Positions 1 to 10,475 of a DNA stretch of 64,000 nucleotides are shown piece after piece. Below the pieces are notes generated by a model that had not been told where the DNA came from, made no database searches, and saw only the letters and a program-made list of their open reading frames with translations. This stretch comes from Limnanthes douglasii subsp. nivea (taxonomy: Eukaryota; Streptophyta; Magnoliopsida; Brassicales; Limnanthaceae), in assembly GCA_036936605.1 (NCBI GenBank), contig JAUPFV010000001.1, forward strand, positions 171,200,386 to 171,264,385, written 5' to 3'. The position numbers and the translations under genes were made by a program. Position 1 is the stretch's first letter. Each line of letters opens with the position of its first letter.

Positions 1-170
1 TATATCAGGGTGTGGTAGTAATTTACATGTAAGACAGCAGGTCTAGGGGATAAGTATAAGTTTCAGGTCACTTATACGAATCTTCATAATGTAGTGGCTG
101 CTTAGTATTATTGTTTTAGTTACCATGTTAATTACTAACTACCTTATTATGTGAACGTTGACAGGCTAAA

Positions 171-3100
171 ATGATAGGAGTATTCTACCGCTCTGGATTG
201 GTTGGCATAATCAACGTCCTGCGACGAGATATTATCAAAGCCGAACACATCGAGGCTGCTCGTGGAACACCTTTTTATACATTCCTCAAAACCTCGTACG
301 ACTTGAGGAACGAAACTCTGAAGCTTAAAAAGTTCCACCACCTTATCGAGGCGATCTGTGGTTTATACGACGTCAGATGGAAGGCTTTCAAGATTGGACA
401 AAAGCGTGTAAGGCTGACGAAGAAAGACGTTCAGGCAATCTTTGGCCTGAGACACGGTAACGAAGAGATGCCGATGAGCAAATCTGGTGGATTTATCGCT
501 CGTTACGCCGAGGGAGCAGAATTAAATTCGACTTTGATGAAGAAATATTTTTTGAGTCCAAGAACGAGGAGAAGCGGGCCAACGAACGACAAATCAGTGT
601 CAAATGCGTTAATAAAGGTAAATACAGTATGTTTGAATGTAGTTGTTTTGTAGTTCGTACTGCAGGCTGTGCTGGTCATGAAATCCAGGGACATTTTCAC
701 ATCACTATAAATAGATTGCTGTTAATAGCAAACTATGAACACTAACATATCACAGATAGTGTAACATTTAAAGGAACTGTCCAGTTAGACCTAATTTATA
801 AGATGTAAACATACATAGCAATTTGGAATGTACTAAATATCAGAGGGTAGCAGTATAGATAGCAATGTAAACGTGTATAGATATCAGAGTATGTAACAAA
901 TGTAAGTAATGTTATATACGAAACAGAAAACAAAGCCTCATGTATGCAGATCTGTAAAGTATCGGGCTTTAATAGATTGGATATCAGAGGGTAGCAGCAT
1001 ATATAGCAATGTAAACGTGTATAGATATCAGAGTATGTTTACAAACAACTATGGTATGTATGCAATCATATATCTAATGTCTTATTAGTTGTGGATGCCT
1101 TTAATTGTTCTGTCTGTATTGTTGTTATGATTTTGGATGTTTTTGTAGGAAGCAATCGAGAAAGCAGTTAGAGAAGGAGGGGAGGATGAAGCGAGCGATG
1201 TGGCTAGGCTACTGATACTTTTCATATGCTCGACACTTTTCTTTTCAGTGTCGGGCGATGTAATCGGTTGGACAACAATCTTCTACGTGGAGAATCTTGA
1301 CAAGATAAACGACTATGACTGGTCTGGAGCAATCTTGGATAAGCTTCACAAATCGCTGGACAAATGTATTAAGGCCGGGCATCCTTCAAGAGTTATTGGA
1401 TGCGTTGCTTTGCTTTTTGTAAGTATAGCTAGTTATGATCAGCCTGTCTGTTAGGAAAATGTTTTTTTTAATAGTTAGTTATGTTCTGTGCAGCCGTTTC
1501 TTATGGAGCATATTTCTATAAATGTCGACATACCAAGGCCTTACATAATACCTAGATGTTACAAGTGGTGGGGGCTAGAGGGCAAGGAGTCCACATTCGA
1601 AATGATCCAGATGGTCGGTGAGCTCAGGGACGACGAGGTATGTTGTGGTATAGTAGATATATCGTAGTAGTATGATACATATATCAGTGATGATTATAAT
1701 ATTTTGCTGCTAAATGAACATTATAATGTATCTCCTAGGTTGTCGGCGGGGAGTTGGTGTTTACAGCATCAGAATGTTTTGTTTATGGAGTAAATGATTC
1801 GCGGATAAGGTGGGAAGGGGCTGGTGAACCAAGCGAAGAGAGGAGTAGGAAAAGAAAGAAATCTGTTGCGAACAGAAGTTTGATAAGGAAGGAAGATGAC
1901 GGAGCTGGTAGTAAGAAGACATGACATTCAATGATTGAGGTTGAAGATGATGTTACGTTGGGGGAGTTTATTGTGGAGAGGAAGGCAAGAGTTGGTAAAA
2001 ACAAAGGGGAGAGGTTGAGGAACCGGAAAAAACGTAGGTCTAGTATGATTCCTAGTTTTGGAGTGCTGTCGCAGTCGGTACTGCGCGACAGCAAAAAACT
2101 GAAAAAAAGGAGCCGGGTGCGGCGGTTGAAAGTTGAGAATAAGAGGCTTAAAACATGCCTTGATGAAAGAAACGAAGAGGTTAGTGCTAGCATACCTTCT
2201 AAGTACTACTAACATCTGTATGGTTGTTGAAATGAACTTGTCTATCAATAAAGTATTCTGTAACTATCAGTGCTGTAAATAATGTAACAATTTCGTATGC
2301 TTGTTTGAATCAGGTTGAAAAATTGAAGAAAGATTTGGAGCACCTTAAAGAAAAGCTGGAGATGGTCGACTCAAGAGAGGATGGCGAGGATCAACAACTG
2401 CTGTTGACATTATCCTCGCCATTTTGCCGCTATGATGAGGATGCTACTGAAACCTTAGATGCACGGGCTGCTGAGAAGGTGGTTAAGGAAACACTGGTTT
2501 ACAAAAGAACTCGGAGGCATGTAGTAACTGAAACAGACAAAGCAACGGAAGAAGACGGCGTTGATGGGGAGGATAAAACAGAAGAACAAGAGGAGATTGA
2601 CAAAGCTAAGCAAAAAGAAAAACATTGCTCGGAGGAGGACAAAGAAGAAGTTGATGGAGGGGGTGTTCAATCCGAAACCCGTGTTGAACCAATGGAAGAG
2701 AGTACTACACATGATGCTGTTGCTGTTGATGTGTTTAGGAAGCCAAAAGGGACTATCACAAGTGTTTGTGACGCTGGTAATGGGGAAGGGGACGTGGCAG
2801 AAGAATTACCACCCCTAACTCATGCTGCCGGTGCGCAAAATGTAATTTTGGTACCTGCACAGGGACTTGGAGTTGGAAACAACGAGGTTGAACAGCAGCA
2901 GCTGACGGTGGACGGGATTGATTTGTTGGACGAAGTATCAAACGAAGGAACGAAAACAATGGAACGACAGTTGGCGGAGTCGCAAAAAAACGTCGATATG
3001 CAGAGAGCGGTGAGGAAAAAGGAGAAGATGAAATAGCTGTAGCAACTACATTGTTAGAGATAGCAGCAACAGAACAACAGGTTCCAGATCCTGTCTCGCA

Positions 3101-4891
3101 TAATGTTGCTGAAGACGTAAGTGGAGTTTAAAATGCTTAGTTGTATTTGAATATCATATATGATTGATAGTTAATCTCGCAACTAATGGTTTCCTTTGTT
3201 ATGTTTTTAGGAAGTCGAAACAGTGAAGGCTGACGACACACGAGACTCTAGCTTAGTTGTATTCACAGGCACTGGAACAGCAGCAAAGTGCGAACAACTA
3301 TCGCAAGCTGTGTCGCCATTAAAGGTGATACAAATTTTCAAGAGAGCAGATCAATCCGCAGAGAAGATTGAAAATGTGTCACAGCTTGAGCCATCTTCGT
3401 ACGCAACACCACAACAACAGAAAGCAGCATCGAAGGATCCTATTGTCCAATCGGTTACACCATTGGCTGAAGATAGCTTTGTAGACTGCACCCAATCATT
3501 TTACGCAGAAGTTGACAAGGCTGTTGAAACTTCAAACGAGAAGAAGCGTACACTGGACTGCATCGAGGAAGACCAAACGGACGTTGACGTAAGTAGATAT
3601 TTGGTATTCTCAATAAACATTTAAAAAGAAATGTTAACACTTTACTATGCTGCTTTTTTTTAGGTACCCATTGATGACATGCCTGGGTTCAACTTACTTA
3701 CTCCGACGTAGGTTCAACAACATTCAACTGAAGTTGTAGCTTGGCCGTTCCCGACAGACACAACAAAACTGATCGATGTAAGCGAGTACGAGAAAGTACT
3801 GAAACTGAAACAGGAAGAAGAACAAGAAGATCCAGAAATATGGTACTTGCCAACAACAGAGTTCTCGTACAGGCTTTCTATCAGTGTGACAGAGCTAATG
3901 GAACTGCCTAACGAAACTCAATTGGACTTCAAGGTAAAAAAATTTCTTTGGATGTATCAATCGTATTTTAATTGTTAGTCTAGCAACGTGCCTCTATACG
4001 TCTATCAATATTAATTGAAGCAGCTATCATTGTGTCAACCAGTAAACCATTGGTTATTATTTCAATTGATTCAATACTGTAATTTTGTTTTAATAGGTAA
4101 TAGATGCTTGGATATACAAGCTCTTAAAGGATTCAGACTGGAAAGTACCTCTGAAAGGGTTTGATAATAAGTATTCATTCCCTGTCCCAGCCATTCAAAT
4201 ATCTGGGATTGCAACTGTAAGTTCCAAGTGGATTATTGCTTTCATATTAGGTATATCCCCTTCCTGTATTGATGTCTTAAATTTACAGGGGACACTGGCT
4301 AAAAAGGGAGATATGTCTGTCATTGTGGACAGTGTTTTTGAGACAATGAACCCCTTAACATATGTCTGTTTCGTCCCCCTATGTACTGTAAACACGGAAG
4401 GAGTGAACCATTGGACACTCCTGGTTATAGACATGGAGAATGGGGCTGCCAGAAGCTACAACCCAATGTTGCCGTGGAGCAAGCACATCCCCGATAAGAC
4501 GAGAAACACTGCAGATGCTCTGGTAAGGAATTTAAATTTCAATTTATTTAGTTTGGTTAACTGTCTAGCATTTTCTAATAATAAAGCTATCAAACTGTGT
4601 AGTAATGCCTATCAATGACTTAAACTGTATCTATCAATGCAGTTGTCATATTGCATGAAGAAGAAATATATACCGCATGTAAAAGGTGGGTACAAAATTA
4701 AGACCGTGTTAAATATCCCACAGCAAAAGAAGCGGAGCTATGACTGCGGTGTTTTCGTGTGTAAATACGTAGAAGACATTATTAAATATGGTTTTGTTGG
4801 ACGGCAATATGGCGACGAAATGCCGGCAGAAACAAGAGCAAAAATGTTCAAACATTTCTTGAACGATCGTAACACAAACAAACATTGGTAG
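171..4891 (+). pseudogene. Ulp1/SENP-type cysteine protease gene of the MULE, ten exons, disrupted
   Basis: Exons by splice sites: 171-617, 1149-1418, 1494-1637, 1739-2179, 2314-3116, 3211-3588, 3664-3933, 4097-4216, 4289-4522 and 4643-4891. All introns are GT-AG and fall in phase 0. About 1118 residues would be encoded. The N-terminal exons (VRWKAFKIGQKRVRLTKKDV, NDYDWSGAILDKLHKSLDKC) resemble the DUF1985-like region usual in plant transposon Ulp1 proteins. The middle is long, charged and low complexity (a KVENKRLKTCLDERNEE-type coiled coil, then acidic repeats). The C-terminus is the C48 peptidase: NHWTLLVID holds the catalytic His and YDCGVFVC the catalytic Cys. Such domains cleave SUMO in the nucleus; here the role in transposition is unknown. 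Three lesions are visible: TGA at 1922-1924, TAG at 3709-3711, and a one-base loss in the A run at 2984-2990. The start at 171 lies just after an acceptor-like TTGACAG, so the true first exon may be outside the window. Confidence 0.82.
837..1040 (+). repeat. About 60-bp direct repeat in intron 1 of the Ulp1-type gene
   Basis: Two near-identical copies, about 837-897 and 980-1040, share ATATCAGAGGGTAGCAG, then a stretch beginning ATAGCAATGTAAACGTGT and ending ATAGATATCAGAGTATGT. Weaker copies of the same core recur near 7102-7134 and 7525-7555 in the intergenic part of the same MULE. Confidence 0.85.
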
Positions 4892-4910
4892 TATGTAATT
4901 TATATTTTGG

Positions 4911-5470
4911 TATCCATTGATTAGCATTGGGTGAAGTGTGCAAAACATCTATGATTTATGTTTGTAGACGAAAATTTACATGTAAATCCACTTTTTACTT
5001 GTTGCGGTCGACTGGGAAAAAGTTATCAAATAACATTTTGTATAACTTAATCTATCTGATAGAGGCCCTAAAGTTAGCAAGCATTAATACTTTAAATACC
5101 AGAGTATGTAAAACAAACTATCAGCCAGGCTTATTAAATCGCAAACTATGTAAAATGGGTTGAAGTGTTGGTATCCATTCATTAAAGAGAATGTAGCAGT
5201 TTAAGTTGGTATCCATTGATTAGGATTTGGTGAAGTGTGAAAAACATCTATGATTTATGTTTGTAGATGAAAAATTACATGTACCGCAACTTTTTACTTG
5301 TTGCGGTCGACTGCGAAAAAGTTATCAAAGAACATTCTTTATAACTTAATCTATCTGATAGAGCCCCTAAAGCTAGCAAGGATTATTACTTCAAATACCA
5401 GAGTATGTAAAACAAACTATCAGACAGGCTTATTAAATCGCAAACTATGTAAACATATTTGTCAGACCAA
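4911..5470 (+). repeat. Imperfect direct repeat, period about 299 bp, downstream of the Ulp1-type gene
   Basis: The stretch starting TATCCATTGATTAG at 4911 recurs from 5210. The copies share long segments, such as CTTTTTACTTGTTGCGGTCG and CAAACTATCAG followed by TTATTAAATCGCAAACTATG. The second copy continues into sequence matching the transposase intron and exon (next entry), so the repeat appears to be an internal rearrangement of the MULE. Confidence 0.85.
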
Positions 5471-5535
5471 ATGTATTTTGAAACGTAATTTTAATGACCG
5501 TTGTTTCCATCTCTAGCCACTGTTGAAAGCAACAC
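5370..5535 (-). pseudogene. Duplicated scrap of the transposase gene: end of exon 1 plus part of its intron
   Basis: 5487-5532 is nearly the same as 8938-8983, which encodes on the minus strand the end of transposase exon 1 just after the VDGTHLKGK motif (GGVLLSAVAKDGNN region) and includes its splice donor. The flanking 5375-5475 also matches the transposase intron near 8824-8925 (ATACCAGAG.ATGTAA, then TTATTAAATCGCAAACTATG). The scrap is only about 160 bp and is downstream of the Ulp1-type gene. Confidence 0.8.
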
Positions 5536-6188
5536 GCCACCATCTTTTCACAAAATCCACCTTAATAATGATCCGCTGTTCAAACAATTACATGTAAATA
5601 ATATATGTTGTTACCATTCGCACGGTTTTGGTAGTTATATATCTACTACTGGTACATATAAGAGATGTGTTAAAAAAGTACGAATAATAAGAACTATCAA
5701 TGTGCACCAAATTGTCTATCTGGGGTTAAGGAAGGATCTATCTGGGGTTTAGCAGGCAAATATCGTAGTGCGCAACATATGGTAATTTAAAATCATTTTG
5801 GTTACAAACCATAAACTATAGTTTTAGATATATTTCAGAAAAAATAGATAGACCAGATAGGTTTTAAAGTTTTAATTTTTTTTATCTACCATTCAAAATT
5901 ACTCGCAAATATCATATAACAGGTTATTGATGCACAAAAAAAAATATATGGACTGCACAACATGGTTATTGGTAGATAAATGCAATTAATTCGTTGAAAG
6001 GACTGGTAACCACACACATTACTCACTACTACATTAATGTGTTAAAACCATTGGTTTGATAGAACATGAAAAGACAATGGGTAGATGAAGTAGAATGATT
6101 ACCTTCATTTAATGTATGTGTGCCATTAAAGTTGATTTCTGAAAATATGGTTGCTTAAGGGGACTCAGCATTGGGTGCTGGGTTTTGC
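5536..6188. other. MULE spacer upstream of the acidic ORF
   Basis: AT-rich non-coding sequence between the duplicated transposase scrap and the TATA box. No gene or structured RNA is recognised. It contains a few scattered TATC-type motifs like the rest of the MULE spacer. Confidence 0.5.
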
Positions 6189-6196
6189 TATAAATA
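6189..6196 (+). promoter_or_regulatory. TATA box of the acidic ORF
   Basis: TATAAATA, followed by GAGG, lies 98 bp upstream of the ATG at 6294. This leaves a leader of roughly 70 bases if transcription begins about 30 bp downstream. The start context AACAATGGCT is a good plant initiation context. Confidence 0.65.
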
Positions 6197-6293
6197 GAGG
6201 GTCATATGTCAACCTATTACTCACAAACCTACCAGCAAAGGAAAAAAAAACCCAGAACCTCTACCCTAAGTTCTTACCTCTGTTCCTGCAACA

Positions 6294-6701
6294 ATGGCTC
6301 CTTCATCACCATTCTCCCCACACCAGTCCAGCGAGGACGCCTGGTCCTCTGACTACTACTCATGTGAGAAGGCCTACAAGCGCACGACAACGTCGGAGTA
6401 CTCCTCTGACGAAGAAGATGATTGGTCTGTCTGGTCTGAGGACCAAGAAGACCCTTATGGATCATGGGATTCTTGGTCCATGGACGACTGTTATCTTTGT
6501 GACGATGAGAAGCTGCCAAAAAGGAAGAGGTGTAAGAGCATTAACCCATTTTGGGATGAGGAAGACGATGATGAAGATGAAGAGGCAGACGACGAGGCCT
6601 CTGACGATGATGATGAAGATGAAGATGAAGAAGAAGAAGAAGAAGAAGAAGAAGAAGACGAAGAAGAGGACGAGGGCTCTAACGGAGACGACTCCGATTA
6701 G
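6294..6701 (+). CDS. Small highly acidic protein encoded inside the MULE, function unknown
   Basis: An uninterrupted single-exon ORF of 135 residues. The first 80 residues are rich in Ser, Trp, Tyr and Asp, with clusters such as SVWSEDQEDP and SWDSWSMDDC. A short basic patch, KLPKRKRCK near residue 75, could be a nuclear localisation signal. The last 45 residues are almost only Glu and Asp, encoded by GAA/GAT repeats. No family is recognised. Acidic tails of this type occur in histone- or nucleic-acid-associated proteins and in activation domains, but that is only an analogy. It sits between the Ulp1-type gene and the convergent transposase, has its own TATA box and a good start context, and unlike its two neighbours shows no stop or frameshift. 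The GAA run makes length changes by slippage likely. It could instead be a captured host fragment. Confidence 0.65.
   Translation: MAPSSPFSPHQSSEDAWSSDYYSCEKAYKRTTTSEYSSDEEDDWSVWSEDQEDPYGSWDSWSMDDCYLCDDEKLPKRKRCKSINPFWDEEDDDEDEEADDEASDDDDEDEDEEEEEEEEEEDEEEDEGSNGDDSD
6610..6672 (+). repeat. GAA/GAT trinucleotide repeat within the acidic ORF
   Basis: A run of GAT.GAA units followed by about nine consecutive GAA triplets, encoding the poly-acidic tail. In frame with the ORF. Confidence 0.9.
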
Positions 6702-6717
6702 GTTAGAAGGTTTCTAG

Positions 6718-7671
6718 ATGTAGTTTCATGGCACTGTTTGTTTCTATTTTGGTGTTTTTAACTTATGTTTATGTTTTTTTGTGGACTGTAACTTGCACCA
6801 ACCCTGTGCAGAAGTGTTATTTTTGGGGGGGGGGGGCTGGTGTATTTGGACTATCTGTAGCAGTCACTGTTTTTAATGTTAACGTTTGAATGAATTTTCA
6901 GTTGTATGGCTATTCTCAGTATGATATAATATGATATGTTGCAGTTGAGGAAACAGTTTTAACTTAGGTTATTTAACAAAATCGCATTGTATGGGTAGTA
7001 ACATATCGGAGGTATGAAAACATAGTTTTATGTATCTGTCAGATGTAGAATCGACGATCTATCAATGTTTCATAGTTTGCCTATCATAGTACAACAGCGT
7101 GAATAGCAATGTAGCTCGTAATAGATATCAGAGTCTGAACCAAACAGACAGGTTACATGTCAATATTAAAAGTGTAAAAAAACATAAGTCGAAAGGTACC
7201 GTTAGATGAATGTACACCGAAATAAATGTAAGTAACATACTTTGATGTATCTGTTAGATGTAAAGGCATGTTAGATGGATTTATCTTTGAGATGAACATG
7301 GCAATTCTTTTAGGGGACTAAACATAAGTGGAAATAGAAGAAGTGCTTATCTTTGAGATGAACATGGCATGCTTAATTTGAAGTACAAGTATAAGTAATG
7401 CGAGCAAAGCATCAGATGGATGTAAACCGAAACAAAAAACATACGTTTGATGTATCTGTCAGATGCAATATCTAGAATCTATCAATGGTTATAATAGTCG
7501 CTATCATAGTATAGCTTCAAAGATAGCAATGTACACGTGAATAGATATCATAGGGGATAAGAAACAGAAATGGAACATGTAAATTTTAAAATTGTACAAA
7601 ACAGACGTCGAAAGATAAGGAGTGCTTATCTTTGATATGTAAAATGTTACAAAAAATTAGGTTAATAATGT
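6718..7671. repeat. MULE spacer with an imperfect direct repeat of about 420 bp period
   Basis: The segment beginning TATGTATCTGTCAGATG at about 7030 recurs from about 7450 (TGATGTATCTGTCAGATG). Both copies continue through ATCTATCAATG, a TATCATAGTA motif, the AGCAATGTA....ATAGATATCA core, and a stretch ending in GTCGAAAG before 7200 and 7615. A run of 12 G lies at 6825-6836. No coding sequence is recognised. Confidence 0.75.
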
Positions 7672-10035
7672 TTAGAAAGGAGCATCACATGACCTCCTAT
7701 TATGGCCCGATTTCAAACATCGACCACAACGGGACTGGCTGCTGGAAACTTCTCCCCTTGATGGAATACGCTTCTTCCTCGGACGACCGGGTCGTCTTTT
7801 AACGTTAGGGGGCAGCACCAAGGGCTCTCCATCATAATCTGCGCTACTGGATTCACCAAACTCTGTTATAGCCGGTATGTTAAATGAATAGCTGGACAGG
7901 AAATTTTGTGTAGTGAAAAACGGCTCGACCAACGTCATAGGATCCTCGTTTATAGATGCAATTACAGCCAACGCATGAGCGCACGGGAAACATTCTTGCT
8001 GCCAAGAGCCGCATGTGCATTTGAAATCCAGTATGTTGACCACCATGAATGGGTCCGATAAAACCTCAAAATAAGCCGCAGAAGACTTGCGAACTAACCA
8101 TGTCCGACCGGATTGTACATTATCTTTGAACATCTTGTCAAACTTGGGGCACAAATGTGTGTTCCAAGTTTGGCCTTCTCCTAAACGTCGAGACATTTGA
8201 GTCATCAGAAGAGCTCTAATCCGGTCGATTAATTCGACTATAGGCAGATGGCACAACTTCTTAATTTGGCCATTGAACGATTCAACAGCTGTTGATGCCA
8301 TTGACATATGCCTGAGCCCATTTTTCTGGGGCAAGATTCCTGACGAAGTTTTCAATACGATTACCGCCTTGTCGCAACCACTGACCATAACGTTCATTAA
8401 AAAGATCGACCGTAGGGGCATAGGCACAGCTCTTGAACATTGCTAGCATATCTTGTTTGTAGACTCTGTTAGTGTGTTCAAGAGCTTTATTCAAGTTCTG
8501 AATAAGATGGAAGATGCAATAAGCGTGGTAGTCAGTAGGGTAAAGAATTGCGACAGCGCTAATAATACCAGCATGGCGGTCTGAAATGAAAGTTATCTGG
8601 CGCCCTAACAGATGAGGTTTTAAAGTTTCCAAAAACCAGAACCAGTTTTCCGAGTCTTCACTACCACATATACCAAAAGCAACGGGGAAAAGACCTGGTA
8701 TGGAAAAGAAGATTAAAAAGCGAACTACAGTAACAGAACGATGTTTTGTTTGATTGTGTGATAGTTAACAAATCGCAGTCTGTGTAACCAAATCTAGCAA
8801 ACAAAGCCTACCAAGCTAGCAATCAGTAATAGCTAAAATACCAGAGCATGTAATACAAATCTAGCAAACAGTGTTATTAAATCGCAAACTATGGATGCTT
8901 ATTTATCAGATCAAATGTATATTGAGACGTATTTGTACTGACCGTTGTTTCCATCTTTTGCCACTGCTGAAAGCAACACGCCACCGTGCTTCCCTTTCAA
9001 GTGGGTTCCGTCAACGTAGAGTAGAGGGCGGCACGAATGGAAACCCTGAAGGCACGCCCCAAATGCTATAAAACAGCGACGAAAAACATTGCCGGGAGCC
9101 AAATCCAGACGACAGTCCGTAGTGATGTCCCGACTCTTTAGCCTCTTGAAGTATGGTTTTAGCAATCCGAAAGACGTATTGCTATCTCCAAATACAGCGC
9201 GACGGGCCTTCTCCAACGCATTCCAAGATAGACGATATGAAACGTCTAAACCGTAGTCTTGCTTGATGGTGGACTGTATAGTCTTAGCTGTTAAAGAATG
9301 GCTGTTTCGTAGAGAATCGTGAATTTCATCAGCAATCAAATCGGACGACAGATGCCGGCTTTTCTTCTTTGTAAATACGGGACTGCACGTGTGGGTACTG
9401 AAAAATATTTTAATTGTCATCAAACCGGTCTTACAATCGACAGAAGCGTAAAGCCTCCATTTGCAGCCATCCGAATCTTTGTTTACACAATAAACGGTGA
9501 TCTTGTTAAAGGTATTGTGCATGTAACTAAACGCAAAACCGTTCTCTAATGCATAACGGGATAAGGATAACCTAAGACCTTGAGCACCGTCTGGAAATGA
9601 CTGTCCAACACCGATGATAGCTTCCGCCCATCCCGCTGTAGCTAGATGTCTTTTTTTCGAGGTTGTAATGGCCAAACAGGTACTGCTTTCACCGCTGGTT
9701 CGTTGTATGTGAGAGGATTCTTCGAACAGTTGAACGGGTTGTTTACGTTTAACGGCGGAGCCTTTATCAGGTACATGTTCTTCGATAAGAAATGACACAC
9801 TCTTCAAACGCTCAACATCGAGGTAACATTCCAACCCGATGAAATCGGTCTCCTTATTAAAAATACAATTAGTCTGAGCACCGCAAGAGTACGTAATGCT
9901 GTAGTTGCCTCTAACAAGCCCTTGCCATGTTTGCTCAACGTACTGTTGAAATGACTCGAAGTTTACAAATTCGGACAGCGGAACAATACTTGTCTCCGTA
10001 CCAAGTTTGAAAATGCAAACTTTTGGTTTAGACAT
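7672..10035 (-). pseudogene. MULE (MuDR-type) transposase, two exons, one frameshift
   Basis: Exon 1 runs 10035 to 8943 (ATG in the context ACAATGTC); the intron is 8942-8695 with donor GTCAGT and acceptor CCAG; exon 2 runs 8694 to 7672. About 704 residues would be encoded. Order of parts: an N-terminal domain of about 100 residues, a MuDR-type DNA-binding region (WRLYASVDCKTGLMTIK...HTCSP), the DDE core with VDGTHLKGKHGG (first Asp) and ISDRHAGI (second Asp), a YCIFHLIQNL motif, then after the break TAVESFNGQI, a SWIM zinc finger (CTCGSW...CFPCAH), an AT-hook-like KRRPGRPRKKR and a CCHC knuckle (CGRCLKSGHNRRSC). Between 8300 and 8284 the frame is lost: the upstream frame ends at a TGA at 8282-8284 while the homology continues one base over, so one extra base is present. 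The protein would cut and join element ends in the nucleus. Confidence 0.88.
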
Positions 10036-10143
10036 TGTTTACCCTGAATTATAGGACTTTTGGTTAGTTTGTTTAATGTTGGTGTAGAACTACTTAATGG
10101 GTTACTGATAGTATAACAGATATAGCAATATCCTATGTCTAAC

Positions 10144-10475
10144 ATATCATGGTATATCGGTCGTGGTCAATTTTCAGGACAAATAGCAAACTGGCATAAC
10201 TAAACTATCATGGTATATCGGTCGTGGTCAATTTTCAGGACAAATAGCAAACTGGCATACCTAAACTATCATGGTATATCGGTCGTGGTCAATTTTCAGG
10301 ACAAATAGCAAACTGGCATACCTAAACTATCATGGTATATCGGTGATGGTCAATTTTCAGGACAAAATAGCAAACTGGCATACCTAAACTATCAGGGTAT
10401 ATCGGTGATGGTCAATTTTCAGCACAAAATAGCAAACTGGCATACCTAAACTATCAGGGTATATGGACTAATAAT
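10144..10475 (+). repeat. 61-62-bp tandem array in the MULE subterminal region
   Basis: Five full copies and a partial one, with GGTATAT marks at about 10151, 10212, 10273, 10334, 10396 and 10458. The unit reads from ACTATCATGGTATATCGG through GGTCAATTTTCAGGACAAA to TAGCAAACTGGCATACC. The first four copies are almost identical; the last ones carry an extra A and a CATGG to CAGGG change. Confidence 0.92.

Noticed and set aside
2984..2991. Programmed -1 frameshift in the protease gene
   Set aside because: The heptamer fits the form, but no convincing downstream stem was seen and the gene has two further stops, so simple decay is preferred; left as a remark only.
6151..6717. 188-codon frame overlapping the acidic ORF
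   Set aside because: Its second half is Lys/Met runs produced by reading the GAA/GAT repeat in another frame; the acidic frame has the TATA box spacing and the better start context.
10144..10475. Satellite or centromeric repeat
   Set aside because: Only five to six units, located within a MULE subterminal region, and the unit is shared with motifs elsewhere in the same element.
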